Positions 1 through 8,405 of a stretch of 64,000 nt of DNA are shown here, piece by piece. Origin of the DNA: Sinorhizobium fredii (GTDB lineage: Bacteria; Pseudomonadota; Alphaproteobacteria; Rhizobiales; Rhizobiaceae). The position numbers were made by a program, and so were the translations under genes. The first letter of the stretch is position 1. Every line of letters begins with the position of its first letter. The stretch lies in the NCBI RefSeq assembly GCF_002944405.1, contig NZ_CP024307.1, positions 1,198,501 through 1,262,500 of the forward strand. Reading direction: 5' to 3'. The notes beneath the pieces are model-generated. The model saw only the letters and a program-made list of their open reading frames with translations, was not told where the DNA came from and made no database searches.

Positions 1-1117
1 GAACGACGCGGCCATCCTTGTTGACGATCGATTCGCAGCCCTCATGCTTGAAACGGCCGACGGCGGTGCGCTTCTTCGGCACCGAGGTCGGGTCGAGCGG
101 ATCGACCTCGACGACCCAGCCGAAGCGGTTGGCCTCGTTCGGATCCTTCGATACGTCGAAGCGCTCGTAGAACTTCGACCACTCATATTGGCTGCCGGGC
201 GCGCCGAGACGCTTCAGCTGCTTGAATTCCGGATGATCCTCGGCGAGCTCGCCGCCGAAATAGCCGTTGAAGTTTTCCTCGGCCATCATGTAGGTGCCCC
301 AGGCGGTGACGCCGCCGGCGCAATTGTTGATGGTGCCGAAGACTTTCCTGCCGGTCGGGTCGGCTACGGTCTTGACGCGGTCATGGCCGGCCACCGGACC
401 GGAGAGCTGCATTTCGGTATTTGCCGTGATGCGGCGGTTGTACTTGCCGTCGAGAACCGGCTGCCACTTGCCGTCAACCTTGCGGATCTCGACGACCGTG
501 CCGCCATGGGCGGCCATTTCGATGTCGACCAGTTCCTTGGTGTATTCGCCGAGAACGACCTTGTCCTCTTCCTTGCCGTCCTCCGTCACCTTTTCGACGC
601 GGGCGAAGTTCGGGAACATGATCTCGGCGTTGGTGTATTCATGGTTGACGACCAGCAGGCCATGGTCTGGGCTCCCGTCCAGCGGGATGAAGCCGACATA
701 GTCGTTGTTGTAGCCGAACTGGCGGCCCTGCGCTTCGGCGGTCTGCTTGAGCGGATCGAATTCGGGGCTGTCAGCGAAGATCTTGTCGCCCCAACGCAAC
801 AGGATGTCGGCGTCGTAGCCTTCAGCGACGTGATGCTTCTCGTCGACGCCGGCCTCGATCTCCTTGAAGTCGAAGCGGGACGCGCTCTCGGCGCGAGCTT
901 CATCGGCCGAAAGCAGCGCAAGCGGGCTGACCGTCGTCGAAATGGCGGCAACCGCAAGGGATCCGCCAAGGAACGACCGACGCGAGAAGCGACGGTTGAT
1001 GATGTCGCCCATGGTCGGGTTAGTGGAACAGTTCTGGCCGATATCTTCCAGCTCCTCCCTCTGTTCCGTCAGCGTCTTGAATTCGGTTTCTTCCGTCGAG
1101 CCGAGATGCTTGTCCAT
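1..1117 (-). CDS. phoX: PhoX-type (DUF839) alkaline phosphatase, Tat-exported, 3' end outside window
   Basis: The minus-strand reading frame starts at an ATG at 1117 and runs off the left edge, so only the first 372 residues are seen. Around residues 43-50 there is a twin-arginine motif (SRRSFLGG) followed by a hydrophobic stretch and alanines, a Tat signal for folded export to the periplasm. The following sequence, with stretches such as YNNDYVGFIPLDG, VVNHEYTN, NNCAGGVTPWGT and RFGWVVEVDP, is typical of PhoX (DUF839), calcium-dependent phosphatases that release phosphate from phosphomonoesters. A GGGGAG ribosome site precedes the ATG, and a Pho box lies about 70 bp upstream. The C-terminal metal-binding part is not visible, so intactness cannot be judged. 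Confidence 0.85.
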   Translation of the reverse strand, partial: MDKHLGSTEETEFKTLTEQREELEDIGQNCSTNPTMGDIINRRFSRRSFLGGSLAVAAISTTVSPLALLSADEARAESASRFDFKEIEAGVDEKHHVAEGYDADILLRWGDKIFADSPEFDPLKQTAEAQGRQFGYNNDYVGFIPLDGSPDHGLLVVNHEYTNAEIMFPNFARVEKVTEDGKEEDKVVLGEYTKELVDIEMAAHGGTVVEIRKVDGKWQPVLDGKYNRRITANTEMQLSGPVAGHDRVKTVADPTGRKVFGTINNCAGGVTAWGTYMMAEENFNGYFGGELAEDHPEFKQLKRLGAPGSQYEWSKFYERFDVSKDPNEANRFGWVVEVDPLDPTSVPKKRTAVGRFKHEGCESIVNKDGRVV

Positions 1118-1188
1118 GGTCACTCCCCATTTGAACGATCGAAGCGCCGCCTGTGGTCGGCGTCCATCCTCGCTCTATCAGCTAGCCC

Positions 1189-1206
1189 ATGACAGTTCTG
1201 CGACAG
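1189..1206 (-). promoter_or_regulatory. Probable PhoB binding site (Pho box) upstream of phoX
   Basis: Read on the minus strand, two direct 7-mers CTGTCGC and CTGTCAT are separated by the 4-bp AGAA, matching the classic 18-bp Pho box of two CTGTCAT repeats with a 4-bp spacer at 12 of 14 half-site positions. It sits about 72 bp before the phoX start, where an activator site belongs. Phosphate control of phoX by PhoB is established in rhizobia; binding here is inferred. Confidence 0.75.
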
Positions 1207-1362
1207 TTCGATGAAGAGCTTGCTGCTCTTCTCCCCCGAAAGACATTTACCGCAAAGAACCTCCGGTTGCGAGGAAGGGGAAGTTCAAGCGGGATGTCTC
1301 CGCTGGCATTCCGCGATAACTTGTGCGAATCGTTCACGAGTCGTCGTGGTGTCGGGGGACCC

Positions 1363-4182
1363 ATGCTTGAGCTTATCGCCTTGGTTGCCTTTGTCCTGGC
1401 GCTTGCCGCCTTTCTCGGCGGCCGCAGGACCGCAGACCGACTGGACGCCGAAATCGAGAGCCTGAAGGCGGAGATCGCCCGACTCGCGACGCAGGCCCCT
1501 GAAGAGGTCGTGTCCGATCCTGCGGCATCTGCGCCAACAGAGGGCGAGGCAGCGACTGTGCCAGAGGTCGGCGAAGAGGCGGTGCAGGGGCCGTGGTCGC
1601 AGGCGCGCGAGGGGGCGCAGATTTTCGGCAGTGCCCCGGCGGGCGCCGAGATAGGCAGCGAGTCTCCCGTTGTAGCGACTGCCGAACCCGCAGCCGCGCG
1701 GTCTGCGGAGAGCCTCGAGAGCCGTATCGGCGGACGCTGGCCTGTCTGGGTCGGCGGACTTGCGCTGGCGCTCGGCGGCTTTTTCCTGGTGCAGTACTCG
1801 ATCGAGGCCGGGCTTTTGAGCCCGACGGTCCGGCTCACGCTCGCTGCGGTCTTCGGCCTTGTGCTCGGGGCCGCCGGTGAAGTGATCCGGCGCCGGGCGG
1901 TGCCGACGATTTCCGACCGGTTCCGCAATGCGATGATTCCCGGCGTGCTGACCGCAGCCGGCGCCGTTACGCTGTTCGGCGTCGTCTATGCGGCGCATGG
2001 CATCTACGGCTACATTGGGACGGCGCCGGCCTTCGCGCTGCTGGCGCTGATTTCGCTGGCGACAGTCGGTCTCTCGCTGCTGCATGGCCAGGCGCTTGCC
2101 GGTCTTGGTCTGCTTGCGTCGTTGCTGACCCCTCTCTTCGTCTCCAGCGGCGAGCCGCGGCCGTGGGTGCTGTTCGCGTTTCTCTCGGTCGCCTGGCTCG
2201 CGACGCTTGCCGCCTCGCGCCTGCGCCGCTGGACGATCGTGCCGACGCTCGCAAATGCCGGCCTCGGCCTTTGGGGACTGGCCTATATCGCGTTGGCCGC
2301 GCCTTTCGAGGCCCCGCCGGTCGCCGCCGCGCTCTTGGTGATGGTCGTCGGCGTCGGTTTGATCTGGCCCGGCGGCGTCGAGCGCGCGAGCGGTGCAACG
2401 GCGGAAACAATCGCATCGCCAGCCGCGGCTCGGGGCCCTTGGGAGACGCTCTTCACGCCGCCCCATGCGGCGATCTCGCTGTCGGCGGCAATCGTGGCGG
2501 CACTCCTTGCGCTTCTCTTTATCAGCCCGGCGGTCGAGGCGGCGCGATTCCCGATCGCCGAATTCGTCGTCGTCACCGCGGGTCTCGCCGGCATCGGCGC
2601 CCTGCGGGCCACTGCGGCCTATCCGGCGTTGCTCGCGTCTCTTGCTGCCGTCGTCGGGACGTGGACGCTGACCGCACTCAGCGGCGTCCTTGCCTATCTC
2701 GACCCGACATTGGCGTCGCCGGAGATCGTCGTTCCGGGGCGGGCTGCCATGCTGACGGCGATGGTGCTCGCGGCGCTCTTCCTGCTGCTCGCCTCGGCGG
2801 TGCTTTCGCGCCTCGCGGAGCATCGGCAATTTGCCATTCTTTGGGCCGGCATCGCTGCCGTCGTGCCCGGCACTCTCATCGGAATGTCGTTCCTTATGAC
2901 CGGCAATTTCGCATTCGACCTGCCGCATGGGCTTTCCGCCTTTGCGGGCAGCCTGTTCCTCCTCGGCCTCGTCGAATGGCTCTCCCGCCGCAACGCCGAG
3001 GGACGCGAACTCGATCTCGCAATCGGGCTGCTCGCCTTGGGTTCCCTCGGACTCTTCGTCATCGGCCTGCATGCGTGGACGGACGGGCTGGTGACGACGC
3101 TTGCAATCGCGTTCCTCGGCGCCGGCTACACCTTTGCGACGCGTCTCCGCACCTGGCCGGTCCTGCCCTGGGTGACCGTTGCCGCCGCCATCGTCGTACT
3201 GGCGCGGATCGCCTGGGAGCCGACCATCGTCGGCCCCGGCAGCCTTGGAACGACGCCGGTCTTCAATGCACTCCTGCCGGGCTACGGCATTCCGGCACTG
3301 CTGCTCGTCGGCTGCGCCTATTTCCTGCGCGCTTCCGCGGATTTGCGCCTGCGCAACCTTTTGCAGGCGCTCGCGAGTCTCTTCGTGCTGCTGACGCTCG
3401 CGATCCTGGTGCGCCATGCGATGAATGGCGGCGTTCTCGACAGCTCCGTTCCGAGCCTTGGCGAGCAGGCGATCTACACGCTGCTTGCGATCGGCGCTTC
3501 CGGCATCTTCATGACGCTCGACGGCAGATCGCCAAGCCCGGTGTTCCGCTACGGCGGGATGGTACTCGGCGTGCTCTCGATGCTGTCGGTGCTCTCGGCG
3601 CATCTCGTCGGGCTTAACCCCTATTTCAGCGGCGAGCTGCTCGGCAGAATCCCGTTCTTCGACCTCCTCTTCATCGGCTATCTGCTGCCCGCCATCGGCT
3701 ATGCCGGCCTTGCCTGGTATGCCCGCGACCGGCGTCCGCAGCCCTATGTGGTGGCGCTTGCCGTCAGCGGCGCCGTGCTTGCCTTCGCCTGGGCCACCTT
3801 GAGCGTGCGCCGCTTCTGGCAGGGCGAAAGCGTGGCCGACTGGAAAGGCTTCCTGCAGGGAGAGACCTACACCTATTCGGTGGTCTGGCTGGTGCTTGGC
3901 GTTCTGCTGCTCGTTGTCGGCTCACGCTTCAACACGAAGAGCATCCGCATCGCCTCGGCCGTGCTGGTCTTCATTGCCGTGCTCAAGGTCTTTCTCGTCG
4001 ACATGTCGAATCTCGAGGGCTTCCTGCGGGCACTCTCCTTCATCGGCCTCGGCGGCGTGCTGATCGGCATCGGGCTCTTCTACCAAAGGATACTTTCCAG
4101 CAGCGGCAACGGTGCGGCTGATCCCCCGGCCGCAGTTTCGACTGCGACCGACAATATGGGCGAGGGGGCAAGCAGGGCATGA
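1363..4182 (+). CDS. Large polytopic DUF2339 family membrane protein
   Basis: A 939-residue protein starting at ATG 1363 behind a GGGGGAC ribosome site; the upstream in-frame extension crosses the Pho box and is rejected. It opens with one membrane segment (LIALVAFVLALAAFLGG), then a short charged coiled-coil-like stretch and an Ala/Glu/Pro-rich linker to about residue 115. The rest is an almost uninterrupted series of twenty or more hydrophobic helices. This layout is that of DUF2339 proteins, whose function is unknown. The stop overlaps the next gene by 4 bp, so the two are probably co-transcribed. No enzymatic motif was recognised. Confidence 0.8.
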   Translation: MLELIALVAFVLALAAFLGGRRTADRLDAEIESLKAEIARLATQAPEEVVSDPAASAPTEGEAATVPEVGEEAVQGPWSQAREGAQIFGSAPAGAEIGSESPVVATAEPAAARSAESLESRIGGRWPVWVGGLALALGGFFLVQYSIEAGLLSPTVRLTLAAVFGLVLGAAGEVIRRRAVPTISDRFRNAMIPGVLTAAGAVTLFGVVYAAHGIYGYIGTAPAFALLALISLATVGLSLLHGQALAGLGLLASLLTPLFVSSGEPRPWVLFAFLSVAWLATLAASRLRRWTIVPTLANAGLGLWGLAYIALAAPFEAPPVAAALLVMVVGVGLIWPGGVERASGATAETIASPAAARGPWETLFTPPHAAISLSAAIVAALLALLFISPAVEAARFPIAEFVVVTAGLAGIGALRATAAYPALLASLAAVVGTWTLTALSGVLAYLDPTLASPEIVVPGRAAMLTAMVLAALFLLLASAVLSRLAEHRQFAILWAGIAAVVPGTLIGMSFLMTGNFAFDLPHGLSAFAGSLFLLGLVEWLSRRNAEGRELDLAIGLLALGSLGLFVIGLHAWTDGLVTTLAIAFLGAGYTFATRLRTWPVLPWVTVAAAIVVLARIAWEPTIVGPGSLGTTPVFNALLPGYGIPALLLVGCAYFLRASADLRLRNLLQALASLFVLLTLAILVRHAMNGGVLDSSVPSLGEQAIYTLLAIGASGIFMTLDGRSPSPVFRYGGMVLGVLSMLSVLSAHLVGLNPYFSGELLGRIPFFDLLFIGYLLPAIGYAGLAWYARDRRPQPYVVALAVSGAVLAFAWATLSVRRFWQGESVADWKGFLQGETYTYSVVWLVLGVLLLVVGSRFNTKSIRIASAVLVFIAVLKVFLVDMSNLEGFLRALSFIGLGGVLIGIGLFYQRILSSSGNGAADPPAAVSTATDNMGEGASRA

Positions 4183-4835
4183 CGCGCCTCGCCGCCTTGG
4201 CTGCCGCCTTCGCGCCGCACGAGGAGCTTGCCGGCCAGCTCCTGCCGCATGCCTTCTCCAGCGACGATGGGTCCCACGACGCCGCGCACCTCATCCGCGT
4301 CTGGAAGAATGCGGCCCGCATACAGGCGGAGGAGGGCGGCGACAGCCGGCAACTCGCGGCCGCCGTCCTGCTGCACGATTGCGTCGCCGTCGAGAAGAAC
4401 TCACCTTTGCGGGCTGGCGCATCGCGGCTCGCCGCCGAAAAGGCATGGCAAATTCTCGACGGCCTCGGCTGGCGCACGCTGGAAATCTCGGCCGTTGCCC
4501 ATGCCATTCTGACCCACAGCTTCTCGGCCGATATCGCGCCCGAGACGCTCGAGGCGAAAATCCTGCAGGATGCCGATCGGCTTGACGCGATCGGCATGGT
4601 CGGCGCCGCCCGCTGCTTCTACATCGCCGGCCGCATGGGAAGCGGCCTCTACGATCCACTCGATCCCCTCGCAGAGGACAGACCGCTCGACGATAAGGCC
4701 TTTGCAATCGACCATTTCGAGACGAAACTCTTCCGCCTCGCAGACGGTTTCCAGACTTCGGCGGGGCGTCGCTATGCCCTGGAGCGGCAAAGCCGGCTTC
4801 GCAGCGTGCTTGCCATGCTGCTCGATGAAATTTAG
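4179..4835 (+). CDS. HD-domain metal-dependent phosphohydrolase
   Basis: A 218-residue cytoplasmic protein with the HD-superfamily pattern: a first His in SHDAAHLIRVW, the HD pair in AAVLLHDCVAV, and a later Asp in LQDADRLDAIG. This resembles YedJ-like predicted phosphohydrolases that hydrolyse nucleotides or other phosphoesters with a metal pair; the substrate is unknown. It starts inside the end of the DUF2339 gene with an ATGA overlap, which implies translational coupling with that membrane protein. The long arm after the Asp (RMGSGLYDPLDPLAEDRPL) is usual for this subfamily. Confidence 0.8.
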   Translation: MTRLAALAAAFAPHEELAGQLLPHAFSSDDGSHDAAHLIRVWKNAARIQAEEGGDSRQLAAAVLLHDCVAVEKNSPLRAGASRLAAEKAWQILDGLGWRTLEISAVAHAILTHSFSADIAPETLEAKILQDADRLDAIGMVGAARCFYIAGRMGSGLYDPLDPLAEDRPLDDKAFAIDHFETKLFRLADGFQTSAGRRYALERQSRLRSVLAMLLDEI

Positions 4836-4916
4836 ACCGATTTTCAGTAAGTTGCGGCCGCGCGATGAATCAGCTCGCGAACCGCCTGAATCGATCTCTG
4901 AACTTGGAAAGACGCG

Positions 4917-5768
4917 ATGAAAGTCACCGGTCTCAATATCCATCCCCTGAAAAGCGGTCGCGCCGTGCCGCAGACGGCGGTAACGGTCAATCTCGACGGG
5001 CTGGCGGGCGACCGACGGTTCATGCTGGTCGAGCCCGATGGCCATTTCATCACCCAACGCGAATTGCAGGTGCTTGCCCAGGTCGACGCGACGCATATCG
5101 AAGGCGGCTTGCACCTGAAGATGAACGGCAACCAACTGTCCGTGCGCTTCGATCCGGATAGCCGGCTCGATGTCCGCGTCTGGTCGAGCGACGTGAATGC
5201 AGCCGTTGCCGGTGATGACGTGAACGAAACGCTGTCGGCCTGGTTCGGCCGACCGGTGAAGCTCGTGCATATGGACGAAGAGGCCGAACGCTTCGTCGGC
5301 GCCGAATGGGCCGGCACTGCCGCGCCGGTCGGCTTTGCCGACGGCTTTCCGGTGCTGATCACCACGACCGGGTCGCTCGCAGACCTCAATCGCACGCTCG
5401 TCGAGAAGGGGCAGGAGCCGGTCGGCATGGAGCGCTTTCGCACGAACATCCTCATCGATTGCGACGATCCCTGGGCCGAGGACCTGTGGGAGACCCTGGA
5501 GATAGCCGGCATTGCTTTCGATCTCGTCAAGCCTTGCGCTCGATGCATCGTGACCACGCAGGACCAGACGACCGGCGAACGCATCGGCGGCAACCCGATT
5601 CAAGGGCTGGCGGAAAAGCGCATGTCCGCTGACCGCCGGGTGCCGGGGGTGCTCTTCGGCTGGAATGCCGTGCCAAGGGGCGAGGGAACTATCAGGATCG
5701 GCGACGAGGCGAGCATCGTGCGACGGCGTACGGAGCGCTGGCCGATGAAACTTCGCGGCACCGGTTGA
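4917..5768 (+). CDS. MOSC domain protein (YcbX/mARC-like)
   Basis: A 283-residue protein beginning MKVTGLNIHPLKSG, the hallmark of the MOSC N-terminal beta-barrel domain. The MOSC domain proper follows, with the conserved cysteine region KPCARCIVTTQD (Cys207 and Cys210). In mARC and YcbX proteins such a cysteine binds molybdenum cofactor and the enzymes reduce N-hydroxylated compounds such as base analogues. Unlike YcbX of E. coli there is no C-terminal 2Fe-2S ferredoxin domain, so an external electron donor would be required. It lies 81 bp after the HD gene and may share its transcript. Confidence 0.85.
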   Translation: MKVTGLNIHPLKSGRAVPQTAVTVNLDGLAGDRRFMLVEPDGHFITQRELQVLAQVDATHIEGGLHLKMNGNQLSVRFDPDSRLDVRVWSSDVNAAVAGDDVNETLSAWFGRPVKLVHMDEEAERFVGAEWAGTAAPVGFADGFPVLITTTGSLADLNRTLVEKGQEPVGMERFRTNILIDCDDPWAEDLWETLEIAGIAFDLVKPCARCIVTTQDQTTGERIGGNPIQGLAEKRMSADRRVPGVLFGWNAVPRGEGTIRIGDEASIVRRRTERWPMKLRGTG

Positions 5769-5880
5769 GCTGAAGCCAGGCGGTCCGCTATCAATTCCTG
5801 TGATTGTCCCGTCAATTAATTTGGCTTTGCGCGGATTGGGGAGCGACATAGGATGGCCCCTCAAAAAATCGGAGCTTTCC

Positions 5881-7113
5881 ATGTCTGCTGCCACCCCAGC
5901 CGCTACGCGTTCAACCGACCACCTGCCTTGGCTGATCATTGCCGCCGGCTCCATCATCGCGATGCTGACCTTCGGTCCGCGCTCGGCCATGGGCTTCTTC
6001 CAATTGCCGATGCTCGCCGACACCGGCTGGGACCGGACGACCTTCGGTCTCGCCATGGCGATCCAGAACCTCTGCTGGGGTCTCGGCCAGCCGTTTTTCG
6101 GGGCGCTGGCCGACAAGTTCGGCACCTGGCGCATGCTGGCGCTCTCGGGACTGCTCTATTCCAGCGGCCTTTTCATCATGGCCTTCGCCAGCGCGCCGAT
6201 CTGGCTGCATGTCGGCGGCGGCGTGCTGGTCGGTCTCGGCGTCGCTTCCGGTTCCTTCGGTATCGTGCTGTCGGCCTTTGCGCGCAACGTCGCGCCCCAT
6301 CATCGTTCCTTCGTCTTCGGCATCGGCACGGCGGCGGGTTCGGCCGGCATGTTTCTCTTCGCGCCGCTGAGCCAGGGGCTGATCTCCGCCTATGGCTGGT
6401 CCGACAGTCTCGTCTATCTCGGCTTCCTGATGCTGCTGGTACCGCTCTTCGCCATTCCGTTGCGCGGCAATGCCTCGTCCGGGCGACACGCCGAAGCGCT
6501 TTCCAAACAGACCGTCGGCGAGGCCTTGAAGGAAGCCTTCGGGCACAGGAGCTACCTGCTGCTCGTCTCCGGCTTCTTCGTCTGCGGCTATCAGGTCGCC
6601 TTCATCACCGCGCATTTCCCGGCCTATCTCGGCGACATCGGCATCGATGCGCGCTATGCGGTGATCGCCCTCGCTTTGATCGGTTTCTTCAATATCATCG
6701 GTTCGCTGTCGGCCGGTTTCATCAGCCAGCGCTATTCGAAGCCCTACTTCCTGGTGTGGATCTACCTTGGGCGCTCCGTCGCCGTTGCCGCCTTCCTGCT
6801 TTTGCCTCAGTCACCGACATCGGTCGTCATCTTCTCGGTAGTCATGGGCCTGCTGTGGCTGTCGACGGTCCCGCCGACCAACGCGCTCGTGGCGATCATG
6901 TTCGGCACGCGCCACCTTGGCCTTTTGGGCGGCGTGGTCTTCCTCTCGCACCAGATCGGCTCATTCCTCGGCGTCTGGATGGGCGGCTATCTCTACGACC
7001 GCTTCGGGTCCTATGATCCGGTCTGGTGGCTTGGTGTCGCACTCGGCGTCTTCGCGGCCATCGTTCATTGTCCGATCGAGGAGAGGGGCGTCGCCCGTCC
7101 AGCCATGGCTTGA
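5881..7113 (+). CDS. Major facilitator superfamily transporter
   Basis: A 410-residue protein with about twelve hydrophobic helices and the MFS loop motif after helix 2 (FGALADKFGTWRM). A second diagnostic loop is QRYSKPYFLVWIYLGRS in the second half. Start ATG 5881 is preceded by GGAGC at 5871-5875; the longer frame upstream lacks such a site. It looks like the YbfB/OFA-like MFS proteins often annotated as oxalate/formate or monocarboxylate transporters, but the substrate cannot be read from the sequence. A strong hairpin follows immediately. Confidence 0.8.
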   Translation: MSAATPAATRSTDHLPWLIIAAGSIIAMLTFGPRSAMGFFQLPMLADTGWDRTTFGLAMAIQNLCWGLGQPFFGALADKFGTWRMLALSGLLYSSGLFIMAFASAPIWLHVGGGVLVGLGVASGSFGIVLSAFARNVAPHHRSFVFGIGTAAGSAGMFLFAPLSQGLISAYGWSDSLVYLGFLMLLVPLFAIPLRGNASSGRHAEALSKQTVGEALKEAFGHRSYLLLVSGFFVCGYQVAFITAHFPAYLGDIGIDARYAVIALALIGFFNIIGSLSAGFISQRYSKPYFLVWIYLGRSVAVAAFLLLPQSPTSVVIFSVVMGLLWLSTVPPTNALVAIMFGTRHLGLLGGVVFLSHQIGSFLGVWMGGYLYDRFGSYDPVWWLGVALGVFAAIVHCPIEERGVARPAMA

Positions 7114-7115
7114 AT

Positions 7116-7155
7116 ATGAATGTCGCGCCCGAGATGTCTCGGGCGCGACATTCAT
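7116..7155 (+). terminator. Perfect 19-bp stem-loop after the MFS gene
   Basis: Bases 7116-7134 are the exact reverse complement of 7137-7155, with a 2-base loop, starting 3 bases after the MFS stop codon. The stem contains the GC-rich core GTCGCGCCCGAGA. There is no U-run after it, so it may act as an RNA-end stabiliser or a poorly U-dependent terminator. It isolates the nadA promoter from upstream transcription. Confidence 0.65.
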
Positions 7156-7219
7156 GCCTTGAAATCTGTCACAAAACTTTCTAAATCAGTCGCCGCGGCT
7201 CAGCCGCTTTTGTTTTGAC

Positions 7220-7248
7220 CCAATTATGCTCAGATTGAGCATAATTGG
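7220..7248 (+). promoter_or_regulatory. Probable NadQ operator overlapping the nadABC promoter
   Basis: Arms CCAATTATGCTCA (7220-7232) and TGAGCATAATTGG (7236-7248) are perfect inverted repeats with a 3-base GAT centre. The palindrome lies 33-61 bp before the nadA start. It abuts a TTGACC hexamer (7215-7220) and covers a CATAAT hexamer (7240-7245), a -35/-10 pair with a somewhat long 19-bp spacer, so a bound protein would occlude the promoter. Comparative genomics has predicted such palindromes as NadQ sites before nad genes of alphaproteobacteria. A nadQ-like gene lies 4.3 kb downstream. The assignment of binder to site is inference. Confidence 0.75.
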
Positions 7249-7280
7249 CAGGCCGGAAAACGGCGAGAGAGGAGAGCCCG

Positions 7281-8360
7281 ATGACCAGTCTTGACCTTCG
7301 CACGAATGCGTCTGCTGCGCCGGCGTTCGTGAGCGCTGCGGCACGCTTCGGCGTCATCGACAAGCCGGACCTCGCCTTCACGTCGGCGATCGCCCGCGAG
7401 ACCGAGCCTCTCTACGCGAAGGTCAAGGATTTCATCCCTGCATTCGAGTGGGCCGCCTATGCGCCCTACGTGCATGCGATAAACCGGCTAAAGAAGGAGC
7501 GTAACGCCGTCATCCTGGCGCACAACTACCAGACGCCGGACATCTTCCACTGCGTTGCCGACATTGTCGGCGATTCGCTGCAGCTCGCCCGCGACGCCAC
7601 CAAGGTCGATGCAGAAATCATCGTCCAGTGCGGCGTCCACTTCATGGCCGAGACGTCGAAGCTGCTCAATCCGGAAAAGACCGTGCTGATTCCCGACGCC
7701 AAAGCCGGCTGCTCCTTGTCCGAATCGATCACCGGCGCCGATGTGCGCCTGCTTAAGCAGCGCTATCCCGGCGTACCGGTCGTCACCTATGTCAACACGT
7801 CCGCCGACGTGAAGGCGGAGACCGATATCTGCTGCACCTCGTCCAACGTGCTCGCCGTTGTCGAAAGCCTCGAGTCCGACACGGTGCTCTGCATTCCGGA
7901 CGAATATCTGGCGATGAACGTCGCCCGCCAGACCAACAAGAAGATCCTGACCTGGAAGGGCCATTGCGAGGTCCACGAGCGCTTCACGGCGGCCGAGCTA
8001 CTCGCCTACAAGGAGGCCAATCCGGGCATCGAGATCATCGGCCATCCGGAGTGCCATCCGGACGTGATCGAAGTCTGCGACTTCTCCGGCTCCACCTCCG
8101 GCATGATCAACTATGTCAAGGACAAGCGGCCACAGCGCGTGCTGCTCGTCACCGAATGCTCGATGGCGTCCAACATCCAGGCGGAAGTCGAAGGCGTCGA
8201 TTTCGTCAAGCCGTGCAACCTCTGTCCGCACATGAAGCGTATCACGCTGCCGAAGATCCTCGACAGCCTGCTCAACATGACGGAAGAGGTCCTGGTCGAT
8301 CCGGCGATCGCCGGTCGCGCGCGCCTTGCAGTCGAGCGCATGGTGAACCTCAAGCAGTAA
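7281..8360 (+). CDS. nadA: Quinolinate synthase A
   Basis: A 359-residue cytoplasmic enzyme condensing iminoaspartate with dihydroxyacetone phosphate to quinolinate, the second step of de novo NAD synthesis. It needs an oxygen-sensitive 4Fe-4S cluster with three cysteine ligands; candidates are Cys117 (QCGVHFMAE), Cys184/185 (CCTSSN) and Cys312/315 (CNLCPHMK). Further family motifs are [10 protein letters not shown] and GHPECHPDV. The ATG at 7281 follows GAGAGGAGAG; a longer frame begins inside the operator and is rejected. It is the first gene of nadA-nadB-nadC, 45 bp ahead of nadB, and is probably repressed through the upstream palindrome. Confidence 0.95.
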   Translation: MTSLDLRTNASAAPAFVSAAARFGVIDKPDLAFTSAIARETEPLYAKVKDFIPAFEWAAYAPYVHAINRLKKERNAVILAHNYQTPDIFHCVADIVGDSLQLARDATKVDAEIIVQCGVHFMAETSKLLNPEKTVLIPDAKAGCSLSESITGADVRLLKQRYPGVPVVTYVNTSADVKAETDICCTSSNVLAVVESLESDTVLCIPDEYLAMNVARQTNKKILTWKGHCEVHERFTAAELLAYKEANPGIEIIGHPECHPDVIEVCDFSGSTSGMINYVKDKRPQRVLLVTECSMASNIQAEVEGVDFVKPCNLCPHMKRITLPKILDSLLNMTEEVLVDPAIAGRARLAVERMVNLKQ

Positions 8361-8405
8361 TCGCGCCCGGGCACCCGTGCAGGCCGTTGGAGGAGTTACC
8401 GAGCC

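Noticed and set aside
1285..3603. Long minus-strand frame (772 codons) opposite the DUF2339 gene
   Set aside because: Low-complexity Arg/Gln/Glu-rich translation typical of antisense to a GC-rich membrane gene; no domain and no ribosome site.
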